A DNA stretch of 64,000 nt from Wurfbainia villosa (taxonomy: Eukaryota; Streptophyta; Magnoliopsida; Zingiberales; Zingiberaceae): positions 109,478,479-109,542,478 of the forward strand of contig CM045997.1 in assembly GCA_025175895.1 (NCBI GenBank). Reading direction: 5' to 3'. The notes beneath the pieces were generated by a model, which ran no database searches, was not told the origin of the DNA, and was given only the letters and a program-made list of their open reading frames with translations. This document shows positions 46,030-58,300 of the stretch, piece after piece; position 1 is the stretch's first letter; every line of letters begins with the position of its first letter. The position numbers and the translations under genes are program-made.

Positions 46030-46650
46030 TCAGGGTCTCAAATTGCTCAAATCTAGTTTTCTGCTTGTCCAACGTTCATATAAGGTAGATGAAACTAATT
46101 TTGAAGGTAATTTGTTAAGTATATAAGTCGTTGTTAATAACACATCTCCCCAATAGGAGATTGTCAAATTAGCCTGCGCCATCATAGACCTAACCATTTC
46201 AAAAAAAAATCCTATTTCTTCTTTCAGCAACTCCATTTTACTATGGAGTTCCTGGGATTGTTAGGTGTTTAATAATCCTCTTATTATTACATATTGTCTT
46301 GAATATATCAGACAAATATTTCCCTCCACAGTCAGTGCGTAATGTCTTAACCTTACGTATCGTTTGATTCTCAACTTCATTCATATAATGAATGAAGTAA
46401 TTCAATGCTTCAGATTTATGAGAAATCAAATGCACATGACCAAAACAAAAGAAATCATCAATAAATATAATAAAATAGGAAGCTCCATGTCTAGCCTTCA
46501 CATTCATTGGATCACAAATATCCGAATGAATTAATTGCAATGGTAACTCTGCCCTAATAGTCTTATTAAATGGTTTCCTAGTTGCCTTTCCTGTAAGACA
46601 ATGTTCATATATGGATAAGTTAATCTTAGGCCAAGTGTTCAACATACCCT
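46030..46650 (-). pseudogene. Copia-3 integrase remnant
   Basis: Frame 46241-46645 reads LPLQLIHSDICDPMN (first catalytic D) and VKTLRTDCGGKYLS (second D, with RSDRGGEY altered). Frame 46030-46236 continues with MMAQANLTISYWGDVLLTTTYILNK. The motif with the third acidic residue straddles the frame change near 46240. Confidence 0.82.
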
Positions 46651-46861
46651 CTCTAGTTAATCAATTTATACATTCTTGTCCTATGTGTCCTGATCTAGCA
46701 AGTCAAAACTCATCAGTTATATCTGCATCACTAATTAGAGCAACATTTGAAAAACAACCATCAATACCATAATTAGCATCATGTTTCACATCTAAAACCA
46801 TAAAATCATTCATTAAAAAATCATAACTAATTGACACAGAGTCAATTTTTTGTTTAACACA

Positions 46862-47407
46862 TCAGCTGTAAAAATTAATACAGTACCCTAGATCAAAAAG
46901 ACACGTAACCGAAATAAGATTCCGTCGAATTTCAGGAACATATAAGACATCATGTAGAAACAAAACACTGCCACTACGGAGGTTGGGTTTGCAAGTGTTA
47001 ACTCCTTTTACTTCAACTCTCGCATTGTTTTCTATATAGATCCATTTATTTTCAACTGGTACCCGATAGTACTCCACAAATGTAATTCGCTCTCGAGCTA
47101 TATGGTTGGTTGCTCTTAGATCTATAATCCACAAATGATAAAAATCAACCAACAACATTGAACTAGCAACAAAATGCTCAGGAAAAGAAGACAAACTCAA
47201 AATTACCTTTTTCGGCTCAGTACACTCCTGAGCGAAGTGGCTCATCTTACCACAGTTAAAGGAAGTCATCTTGCTTTTAGGTTTCTTCCCATTCTTCTTT
47301 CCCTTCTTCTTGATTGGGTCTTTCCCAACAGCTTCCTTCTTCTTTCCCTTTCCCTTCTTAAACCTTTTTTTTTTATCAAGATGATCCAGCAAAACCAACA
47401 ACCACAT
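46862..47407 (-). pseudogene. Copia-3 gag end and protease
   Basis: A lysine-rich stretch precedes FNCGKMSHFAQEC, a CCHC knuckle whose first Cys is replaced by Ser (SFNC). The protease site reads WIIDLRATNHIA instead of the usual DSGAT, so the active site is lost. It ends with DVLYVPEIRRNLISV, the standard copia linker. Confidence 0.82.
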
Positions 47408-48031
47408 AGGCTAGTCCAGAAATCCTCACGGATTCCACTCTCACTGCCTCTAGTTCCACATGACATGAGACATCACTGGAAGTCTTGATACTCTCATTAT
47501 AAGTTAAGATATGCTTCATTGTCTCCCAAGAATCTAGAAGGGAACGAATAATTATCTAAATCTGTTGTTCATCGATCAACTCATGACCAGTAGTTTTAAG
47601 CTCCCGAATTATGTTTGACATCTCCCTGCGGTGTTGAACCATAGTGATAGTCGAGCGCTTCTTATAGCCGTCGAACCTTGTCGTCAGCTGTCAAAGCTTA
47701 CTCAAACTAACCCCACTGTATTTATCCTTAAGGGCTACCCAGACTGCATAAGTCGTAGGATATTGCTCATACTAAAAACTAGGTCATATATCATTAAACT
47801 TATCGATATGCCCTTAGCAGTAGAGCCATTTTTTCATGCCTTATACGCATTAAGGTCTCGTCTATTTTGTGTTGTGGGACCCTCAATAGATTCTACTATA
47901 ATCTGGTATACAACCTCTAGAACTTCCTATTCCTCGAGAACATATTAAATCTTGAGGTGTCATATTTTGTAGTTATCCTCATTTGACTTTTCGTCTTTAT
48001 TCAATTCAGCTATGATATTTTTTGTTGCCAT
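47408..48031 (-). pseudogene. Copia-3 gag, N-terminal part
   Basis: The minus strand from the ATG at 48031 reads MATKNIIAELNKDEKSNEDN and then runs into stops. The region up to 47408 should encode capsid but is broken into short frames. Confidence 0.6.
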
Positions 48032-50365
48032 AACCTACTATAAATAAACAAATTATTCAGTATTTAGTGCATATCTTATGTATATAATTTCTGATTGACT
48101 CAATATAAATCTGAATTGGTTTATAAAATCAAGTGATAACTACATTTTCACTCATCATCGCTATGTGTCAATTTGACTTATATTGATCTATTATATTACA
48201 TACATACATCTAATGAACTTAATCATTATACAATCATGATATTTAGCATTAAATGAACTGATCATTTATAATTATACTCATAATGAACTAATCAAAGAGT
48301 ATATTGCAATAAGCAAATATCATATATCAAGTAGAGTAAACATCATAAAATGAACATATCATTAACATAAATATGTTGTACATTGTTAACACATAACAAA
48401 CTCTACTAAGAATGCTACACATAATATTCTTACTACACATAACCAAAACAACTCTAATAAATTAGATAGACAATTATTACTCCCACTAGGACAAATACTA
48501 GCACAGTAGTAATCCAAACATATTCTATCTTTTTAGGTTTAACTAGGACACTCTCGGCTAGGACACTCTTAGGTTGTACATGATACCAAGCCACAAATTT
48601 TATAAAGAATCCATAGAAAATTTCTCTTCAGGTTCTTCTGGATCCTCTTCATACTCTGCATAGTGAAGCAACTCTATATACAACCGTGTATATGTGATGC
48701 GTCCCTCGTAGCACCCCCATATCTGATGTGCAACATCACTTAGGTTTTCTGACAATGAACGAACCAATGCCCAAATCGTATAGTTATCTAGAATCGAAAA
48801 TTCTTGTATCTTGAGTCTCCAAAATAACCGATCAAGCCTCTCTATGTGTCCACCGACTCTATAAGCAAAGTTGTACTCTATACCCTAGATAGATTCCCTC
48901 AGCTTGTTTCACAACAAATCGCGATGAGTCATTATGGTTATCATCCGTGCCATATAAAAAATTAAAATTAATCAAGTCAGTATTAAACTGACTAACCAGT
49001 ACAAAATCGGCTTAATTCAATTTATACAAGCATAGAACCAATACAATTAATCAAGAAACACTAATCTTCTTGATTTTTAGGAGCTGTAGTTGATTGATCC
49101 AATGACCTATTGATTGACACTTCTATCAATCGACTGTCATCTCAGTCTAGTTGACTACTACCATGAAGACTCAACTTGGTAGTGATCTGTGAGAAGTCGA
49201 ACACCACACAATTCTCTCTGAGCACCCCAAGCACCCAAGAACCATACATGCATAGTATTCTGTCTTCTCAACGTCCCTAGCCACCAACCCTAGTTAACTA
49301 AGCTTATCCTAAGTTGTTTTATGTCGAGTACAAATTGTTCTCACAACAACTCGACATTTCTAGTTATGAGATTAGTTGGTCATTGTCAGTTTTAGCAAGT
49401 AAGCTAATGTCGACTTTGTTACTCAAACTCAAGCATAGCACTGATGTTTCAAGCACCACTACATGGGATCTCGATCACCTCATGTTACTTCCGAGTATTT
49501 AGCATTGTACTCACTCATCCAAGTACCGAGCCTATCTCTCCTCAGCCAAGTACCATACATCATGCTCACTCATCCTGAGTACATAGCACACACCCCTAGC
49601 ACCAAGCATATAGCCTGAGCACCTTGTGCTCCGTACGAGCTCCTTGTGCTCTTTCCAAGCACCCAGTGCTCTAGCCGAGCACCTAGTGTGTTTTCCCGTG
49701 CTTCATGCATTTCTTACCCACCAAAATTCGATTTGTCACCCTAGCACACAGCCTGAGCACTGCTGTCGAGCTCCACAAGCTCTGTTGCCCGAGTGTTGCA
49801 TGCCAAGCACCAAGTGCACTGTGCCCAAGCACTGTGCCTTTCTAAACCGAGTCAAGTATCAAGCTCCTTTGCCAAGCACCTATGCTTGGTGCCCAAGCAC
49901 CATGTGCTCGAGCGACTGCTAGGCCCCCGAGCACCCCATGAGCTTGGGTAGGTGCTCGGCATCCGAGCACTCGAAGGGTCTCCAAGCACCTTGTGCCTAA
50001 CTTCCACGGTCTAAAGCACTTCATGCTCGGGCATCAGGCATCCAACGCAGTGTCGAGCACCTCGTGCTCGGACGCTACACGTCTAAGCACCTAGTGCTCG
50101 GGCATTGCATCCACAATAATTTTCCCACTCGGGAACTGCTCGATCGACGATTTCCTACTCAGGAACTCCGTGACTGTTAGTTTCCCACTCGGGGAAAAGC
50201 CGAGTGCTTCACACTCCTTTGTCCCAAGCATGTGAAGTGCTCGAACAATACTTTTCCATTCGGGATTCACTCGACAATTCACTGTTCATCATCTTCTTCG
50301 ATGAACAAGCAAATTTTAAAGTCTCTACAATTAAATTCATACAAAACAGATGCAAACCTACATTT
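48032..50365 (-). other. Copia-3 leader with GAGCAC/GTGCTC-rich block
   Basis: A 2.3 kb leader between primer site and gag. From about 49540 to 50110 the sequence is dense in AAGCACC, GAGCACC and GTGCTCG words, which are mutually complementary and could form many hairpins. No gene. Confidence 0.6.
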
Positions 50366-50377
50366 GCTCTGATACCA
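50366..50377 (-). other. Copia-3 primer binding site
   Basis: The minus strand reads TGGTATCAGAGC, a perfect initiator tRNA-Met complement, one base from the 5' LTR. Confidence 0.88.
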
Positions 50378-50378
50378 A

Positions 50379-50664
50379 TGTAGGAATTACTGCATTTATA
50401 TGAATTGCTTGAATTTACAGACTATAAACAAATACTGTAAAATAAAACTTTTAGCGATTTCATCAATTTCTTCAAGCTTCCTCCTTTTGTTAATCTACAG
50501 AGAATAAAAATCTCTCGATCTTATGCTCGTCGTTTGAAGGATGATTACAGAACTGAACTACCCTTATGATTCTACAAACCAAATCCCAACGACATGGATA
50601 TTCTTCTATCTTGATACAAAATCTCAACTATCTCTCGGCAGTGCTTCCACAATGCTCTCTTTGA

Positions 50665-50696
<32 letters not shown>

Positions 50697-50821
50697 TCAC
50701 TTGGATGCCATCTTATATAAAGGTGATTGGCATCATCTCTAATGCACTCCACTAAGTGCATTACTTGCACACGTTGCCATAAATGGCAACGTGTGCAAGG
50801 AATTGTAAAAAACTGCCTACA
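50379..50821 (-). repeat. Copia-3 5' LTR
   Basis: A 443-bp LTR from TGTAGGAATTACTGC to CTGCCTACA, matching 33381-33825. It contains a (TC)n run at about 50666-50692 that is short in the partner LTR. Confidence 0.88.
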
Positions 50822-53165
50822 AATAAAATTATATTGGATCTTGTGATAGCATATGACCTTGTACTAACTAATATATTTTTTTTTTTAAAAAAAGAGCATT
50901 TGATCACGTTTAGGAAGAGACATAAAAAAGATTTGTAAAGATTATAAGATCATCCCTAAAGAAAGCTTAACTACCCAATATAGTTTAGTAGTATTTGATA
51001 TACGCCTTAAGCATAGTATTAATAGAAGAAAAATATACACAACTCCTAAATTAAATGGTAGAAGTTAAAGAATGGGAAACAGAATATATTTAAAGAGAAT
51101 ATAGAGAAGTACAAGTATTAGGTGAAATATACGATAACTCTAATAGAGTGTGGGATAAGATGATATCAAATTTGAAAATAGTAGTCAAGAGTATACTCGG
51201 TAATTCAAAAGGGCATTCATCACCAAGTAAGGAATCTTGATGATGGAATTAGAAAGTATAGGAGAAAGTAAAGGAAAAATGAATAGCCTATAAAGAATTA
51301 TATATTTGTAAGAACAAGAAAAACTTAAAAAAAATATCTAATAGTCAAGAAAGAGACTAAGAAAGCAACGAATGAAGCTAAAAATGAAACTTTTGAAAGG
51401 TTATATCGAAAATTAAATTCAAAAGAAGAGAAAAGAGATATTTACAGAATAGTTAAAGTGTGAGAGAGGAAAATAAAAGATCATATCTGAATAAAATGTA
51501 TTAAAGATGAATGCAATGTAATATTAGTAAATGATGGAGAAATAAAAGAGTATGGAAGAGGTATTTTTTATATTTTTTTAATGAAGATTTAAGTGACCAA
51601 CTTAATTTAGGTAATTTAAGTAAGTCAAATTAGTATAGAAATTTAAATTTTTATTGTAGAATTTAAATTTCCGAAGTTGAATAAGTTTTAAATAGGATGC
51701 AAAATAAAAAAGTCATTAGACCAGATGATTTTCCAATAGAGATATATAAGTGTATAGGGAAACAAGGTATTGAATGACTTATAAAATTATTTAACATGAT
51801 ATTGAAAAAAAAAATATCTGATCAATGGAGGGTAATTAAATACTCTAATTCTAATTCCCTTATATAAGAATAAGGGGATGTACGAACTTGTACAAACTAT
51901 AGGGGTAATAAACTAATGAGTCATTCCATGAAATTTTGGGAAAGAATAATAGAAAAAAAATAAGAAAGGAGACCATGATTTTCAAAAATCAATTTGAATT
52001 TATGTCTGGAATATTGACAATAGAAGTTATAGATCTTCTCAGACAATTAGTTGAAAAATATCGAGAGCAAAAGCAATCTATATACATGGTATTTATTGAT
52101 TTGGAAAAAACTTATAATAAAGTCCTAAGAGAAATTATATAGAGAATTCTAAAAAAGAGTGGTGTTAGCATAATATGTATTGAACTAATTAAGGATATGT
52201 ATGAGGAAGTAATGATCAGAGTAAAGACTTTAAGTGGATTAATCGAAGCATTTCCAATAAAAATAGAGTTACATCAAGGATCAACTTTAAATCCCTAGAT
52301 TTTTATATTAATCATGGACAAACTCACTGGACACATTCAAGATACAATATTGTGGTGCGTGTTATTTGTAGATAATATTATTTTGGTAAATAAGACACGT
52401 GAAGGAGTGAATGGTAAACTAGAATCTTGGAAATAAATACTAGAAGTGAAAGATTTTAGATTTAGTAGAGTAAAGACATAATATATGGAATTTAAGTTTA
52501 GCAATATTAGACGAAATGAAACAAGTGTTAAGATATAAGATTGTGAGTAATTTGGAACTGAGAGCTTTAAATATTTAAAATTATTTTTGCAAGACAATGG
52601 AGGGATTGAAAGAGATGGTTTACATAGAATACAAGCATGATGGTTAAAATATAGGAGAATATCGGATGTTTTATGTGATCATAAAGTATCTCTAAAATTA
52701 AAGGAAAGTTTTATAAAATGATGATTAGACCTACTATGTTATATAACGTTGAATGTTGAACTACGACTCGAGCACGTGAGCAAAAGATAAGAGATGCAGA
52801 GATGAGAATGCTAAAGTGGATGTGTCAACATACAAGAATGGACATAATAAGAAATGAGAGTATTAGAGAGAATGTCGGAGTTGCATCTATTGAGGAAAAA
52901 ATCCAAGAGACATGTTGAAGGTGGTACAGATATGTACTTTAATGACTAATAAATGATTCGGTTAGGCGATGTGAAATGATGATAAATACATACATCAAAC
53001 GAGGAAGAAGAAGGTCAAAAAAATTTAGTTAGCAATAATAAGATAAAATAAAATTTATTTAAGTATAGAATGATATAGTAAGAGATATAATCCAATGACA
53101 TAAAAGAATTCATATAGTCATCCCCGCTTAGTGTGATAAATCTTAGTTGCTATTGTTGTTTAAAA
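50822..53165 (+). mobile_element. RTE-type LINE, main part (reverse transcriptase, 3' end)
   Basis: The endonuclease resumes as IILDLVIAYDLVLTN right after Copia-3. RT motifs across frames: FEFMSGILTIEVIDLLRQLV and MVFIDLEKTYNK (51975-52142), then WCVLFVDNIILVNKTREGVN near 52350, where the catalytic FADD has become FVDN. The end, near 53110-53160, matches RTE tails (CATCCCCGC, then TTGTTGTTT). Almost every frame is interrupted; this is an old, dead copy. Confidence 0.75.
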
Positions 53166-53429
53166 ATAAACTATTATAATATTTTTCTAAATTAATTTTT
53201 AAAAATAGACATTTGAATTCTGAATAGTTTACATGTTTTCCAAATAGACATATAAAATTATTTTATATTTATCATATGTAAAAGTTAATATTTATTGAAA
53301 ATTCTAAGTACTTTGATAGTATCAAATTGAACTGCATAAATGATTATGTGCAACAGAATTAAAATTATATATTTCAAATACTAAATAATCCGTGATTAAA
53401 TCAAAATAAAGTTTTTTTTATTGGGAAAT

Positions 53430-54540
53430 CACAGATATGACTGAGAAGCGTTAAGAATGCGATCATCTTATCCAAAATGACCCTGCGTTAGACTTTAAGT
53501 CGAAGGTATTACGTATAACAAGACTTCATCTGATTAAGTGCCATTAGAAAACTCAAATCAATATCATTAGATGATCCTACGAGCAAGGGTTAATCTCTAG
53601 AGGTCGTAAGTTTTTCAGAGTATTTATTCTTCTACCACGTTAGTCTTGGATTGGACAATATGCTCCTCATGATTTATCTTCTTCGTATTGACTGTGAAAC
53701 CGACTGGCGAAGGCATCGAAGGCGAGCGAATCATCTTTTGCACCAATTAGATGAGAGAATTGAATCCTGAATAATAATATACTCTTTTTTTTATTGGCAC
53801 TAAGATATCCGAATCTTCGGTCTAACTAATCCCTGAGAATGATCGACCATGTTTTACGGACCTTCGAGATGTCTTGTCAGCAACTGAGTCGGGTAAGGTC
53901 AGAGTTAAAGTGGCCTCCATCGACTACCAAGAGTAAATCAGAGAAGCGCTCGTAGCTTTTTCACAGTTCAGTCTGGACTTGACAGTCGCGCCATCCCTGA
54001 TGACAACCAATGTCGAAGTCGTACTCCGTCCACGGACAAACTCTTGAGCTTTAGAGCTGTCTAAATGGATTTTGCTTAAATTCGTCACCGAACAATGTCG
54101 CAGCAGAGGATTGAACTGTGCTCTTCTGTGAAATGCCTCTATTTTTGCTGCTACACCGTGCCCCGAGGGCAAATAATAATATACTCTGCTTCTATATAAA
54201 TAGGTATTTTGATTTATCGAACCTTGCTCGCATTTATATGGGCTCATGGTTGACATCTTGTAGCAGCAAAAGGCAATTACATTCGTCCAAGTATTCTTCA
54301 TCATCGATCCCTCGGTGATGATGAAGAGAGATAAATCATGAAAAACTATACCCCTTGATCCGTTGGCTAGAAATAACAGAGGTTTTGAATCTGAATGAAA
54401 ATTTTAAATTCCATATCAAAATTCAGCTCTGTCCATTTATAAACTTTTGAATCCGAATGAAAATTTGAAATTTTATATCAAAATTCAGCTTCTATCTATT
54501 TATAATAATATCTACGCTGCTCTAACTACTAACTATAACT
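53430..54540. repeat. Dispersed repeats related to 24990-25170 and 25930-26300
   Basis: 53430-53770 matches 25930-26300 (TTAGTCTTGGATTGGACAAT, then CGACTGGCGAAGGCA). 54300-54540 matches 24990-25170 (GATGATGAAGAGAGATAAAT). The order of the two blocks is reversed between sites. No gene was found in 53770-54300. Confidence 0.55.
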
Positions 54541-55379
54541 ACTAACTAATGGACTGTCCCGAACGAACTTCATCGTTGACATCTCCGAGAACTAGCAAGA
54601 CGTTTGCGTTGACAAATATATATTACAAATATGGAATCCATAACTTCGACGGGGAATATTAATTGGTTCTTAGAGTGTTGATTTTGACACTGAACAACTC
54701 GAACACTCTAACTCTTAATAAAATCATAAATCTAATATTTGTTGGTGAATAAATGGTATTCGAGGAATCAAAGATATGATCGAAGAATTTTTAATGATAG
54801 TAACTTTCATTGGATTGAACCGAATCGATCATTTGAGAATTAATCGAACAAAAAATCTAAATACCCAATGCTAGTAAAAAAAGAAAAGAAAAAAAAGAAT
54901 ATGCAGCCAAAAACATGTTTGTCAATGGACACGGAAGATAGGCGATGACATGGATGAAAGTTCTAAGAGATTTAATACCAAAATTGAAACTTCTAAGTAC
55001 AGCGTACAAACGAAGAATCAATAAACTATTTGAATAATTGAACGATAATAAAAAAAAAACAAAGAACATTTTATTCATAAAAATAAGAAAGAAAAGAACA
55101 TAGTAGGTTCGATTCATCTTCTTCCCTTACTTTCCTAAAACCATTTCCTTTTTACAAATAAAATCATGATCGACTATCACACGAGATAACGTGAATATTT
55201 TTTTTTCTGTACACAAATTTTCCAATCCACTCAATACCACTCCATGATGGTGCACATCAAGATCACACAAAGTTAACTGATACAACACATGTACAATCTT
55301 AAACCAAATTTGCGCGGGAGATGATGATCCAATTAGACTTCACTTCTTTCTCGGAGCAGTGTGCTTCGGGTTTCAAAAA
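54541..55379. other. 3' flank of the RABC gene
   Basis: AT-rich sequence without coding potential. The part nearest 55379 is probably the 3' untranslated region of the GTPase gene. Confidence 0.5.
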
Positions 55380-58300
55380 TCATGAGCAACATCCACCTGA
55401 TTGGGCGGGTTGTCCCTGTTTCTGTTTCAGAATATTCCTTTTAACTGGTGCAGATCCTTCTTCCAGCAGTTCAGGAACTCCAAGAATCTAAAATAGTAAT
55501 GATATTATCACTTTGTAGTGTGCAATCAGCTTCGCCATTTTTGCTATCGACCAATTCCAGATTACAGCAGTTTCCGAATAATTCAATCGTTTGGTTATTG
55601 AGGGCTGAAAGACTTAACAAGATCTCAAAAAAGTAGAATCGCCATGTTAGTGGCCTCCACCGCTGCCCCTACGGTGGAGGGGATAAATCAAGACCCTAAT
55701 TGACAAGCAGCAATTAAGACCCTAATTGGCAAGCAGAAAAGAAAGGGATCGTCAATAGTCTAAGATCATGACTTCTCCAAGAATTGATCCGTGCCCACTA
55801 CAGACAAATCCCTTTGTACTTGCTAATTGGATTAGCCTCGGTCCCGGCTACATAGATAGATCTTGTGCCTCCATGGATCTATACAAGCAATATTTAAACT
55901 AGTCTCTTTTAAAAAAAAAACAAAAATTATCACCTTCGGAGTTTCTTTCATCTCTCTGCTATCCAACCATAGAATATATTAATCGACTTTAGTTTTCATT
56001 CTTCATTTGTAGTTATCTATATTTGCTTTGGTCAATAATTACTAAACAGAGCTTTAAAATGTAGATTTTTTATCTGACTATAAAAGAATTAAATTACCTT
56101 CACTGCCAATTCTTCAAAACATCTCTCCACGTTGTCTCTTGTTTTTGCACTGCATTCAAAGAACAAACAACCATACTCATCTGCAAAGGCGATACCCTCT
56201 TCTGTTGTCACTGATCTATCCGCCTCCTAGAAAATTAATAAAATTGCATGAAAATGATGCTTCTCAGTTCCAGCTTCCAAGAATAAACTGGCAATGAAAA
56301 TATTTTGCGAGTATTATAAGAAACATAAGGTACGATGACAAACTTGAAAAATGATTACAAGTATCAAATGGAACTAATAGTTTAGTTTGATATTGATATA
56401 TTTATGGTGAACATTTTTAAGTGATTTCTTTAGAATATGAAATGGAAGAAAATGTCAGATGTTCTTGACTTTACAAACCTAAATCTACCTAATAAATGTA
56501 GAAATAAAGTTTTGACAATTTATCAAAGGGCACACTTTGTTAATTATCAAATTGCACATCGAGGTTGCAACTTCCCTTTTGACATTCTAAAAATCCCCTG
56601 CTCAAATACTTTTAAAAAAAACTTACAAAAATGTGTTTATAATCTTCTAGTGTTCATAATCAACAAGGCCATGAATGGATTTCTGAGGATGCTTTTGATG
56701 ATATAGATCATTACATGCATTTTAAAGTACTTTGATGGTGTTCTAGTGTTCTTCGAGCATTGCAAAATGAATAATGATCTTATTATATTATCATTTTGGC
56801 CACTGGATGATTGTGTTTTTTTTTTAAATAACTTGATAGATTTCCTATACAAGAATAACTCATTTACGTGATACATTAATTTATACATGATGCATGAATG
56901 TCTTCAAATGACCAAAATGACACTTGATGACCAATACATTTAAGTGCTCCTAGAAATCTATTCATTTCTCATGTATCTCATTTTGAAAATTGAAAGACCA
57001 TCGAGGTGTTCTATTTTTTATTTTTTATTTTTTGATGATCATTCCATGGTAAAAATGATAACATAATACCATCATTTTAGTAGTGAAACTTCTAGAAATC
57101 TATTCATGCTCTTATTCCTGATTTTGACCATTGGATGCTGATCAAGTCAAAAATGGCTGCTTTTCCTTGCTTAATGGCAATACAAACCAAGATTTAAAAT
57201 GTTGAGCTATGCCACCCAAAACAAACAATTTTTACCATTTTGATGCGGGACCAACTCCGACATGCAAGAATCTCACGGCCGCAAGCAGTGGCAAGAGGTG
57301 GCACGGACGATGGCAAATGGCAGCGGAATCACGATCGCAATCCGTGGCAAATTGTGGATCGCAATTTCATCGTGATCGCAGATGATCTACAATCGATTCT
57401 GCCTCGATCGTGGATGATCCGCATTTCAACCGTGATCACGAATGATCTGCAATCGGGATTGGGATTCCACCTCGATCGCGATCACAGTGGATTGATGTGA
57501 TAAAATTCTGAATTTGAATTTCTAATATAAAACTAGAAAAGTATCAAAACCGTATAATTCTAATAACGGACTAAAACTTCGGCACAAGTCAAAATTTTAA
57601 ACTTTGATACAAACTACCATTGGGTTTACGATATTCTCCTCACCCAATATATATATACCCTTCTTGACATCAAGTTTTATTTCTAAAAATATTTTAATGG
57701 TATTCTTGTAGTTAAAATGACAATATGAGATCCCTATTAGATCTACAATGCTCCTAAAAATTTATTCATATGGTTACCACTAGATTTTGACCAATGGAAG
57801 ATCATCAAGGTAATAACCTCGCATAACAAGTTGAAACTTCTTTTCCTTGAACAAGAAACATGGAAAACAAGATTTAGAAGTGTTATTCATTTGAATCAAA
57901 CATGAAAATACAAATGAACTTTTTAATTATCACCATAAGGTAACGTACAATCTGCATTTGTAAATAGAAAAGTGTACTTTTAAAAGAACTAAATTGAAAA
58001 TAAAGTTAAGTAGGTCCTATTGGGGACCTTTGAATGCGCTAGAGGGGGGTGAATAGCGTCGTTCGATTTTGTTGATTCAATTGTGTTCGTGCTCGTCTAC
58101 AACAATGTTAGTGGGCAGTGGAATACAAAACAAATAGCACAAAATACAAAAACACAACACGCACAAGCACAACTCAAGGGTTTTACGTAGTTCGGAACCC
58201 TAGTTCCTACTCAACGACGGTACTCTAGTGATCTACTCTCACTATGAATTTTTCTTTCTCAGTATGACCGGAGGTGGAGAAATCTCTTACAATGAGCTTA

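Larger units (their letters stand above)
33381..50821 (-). mobile_element. Copia-3: Ty1-copia retrotransposon, decayed, split by a nested element
   Basis: The LTRs are 33381-33825 and 50379-50821. Outside them the LINE continues (NEEG before, IILDLVIAYDLV after), proving insertion into the LINE. The flanking 5-mers are GGTAA and AATAA, a duplication differing by two G-to-A changes. Minus-strand order is primer site, 2.3 kb leader, gag, protease, integrase, RT, RNase H. A 8949-bp element (33965-42913) lies just inside its 3' LTR. Own length without that insertion is about 8.5 kb. Confidence 0.87.

Noticed and set aside
49560..50110. Possible CRISPR-like or satellite array of GAGCACC words
   Set aside because: Spacing is irregular and there are no unique spacers of constant size; this is a retroelement leader in a plant genome.
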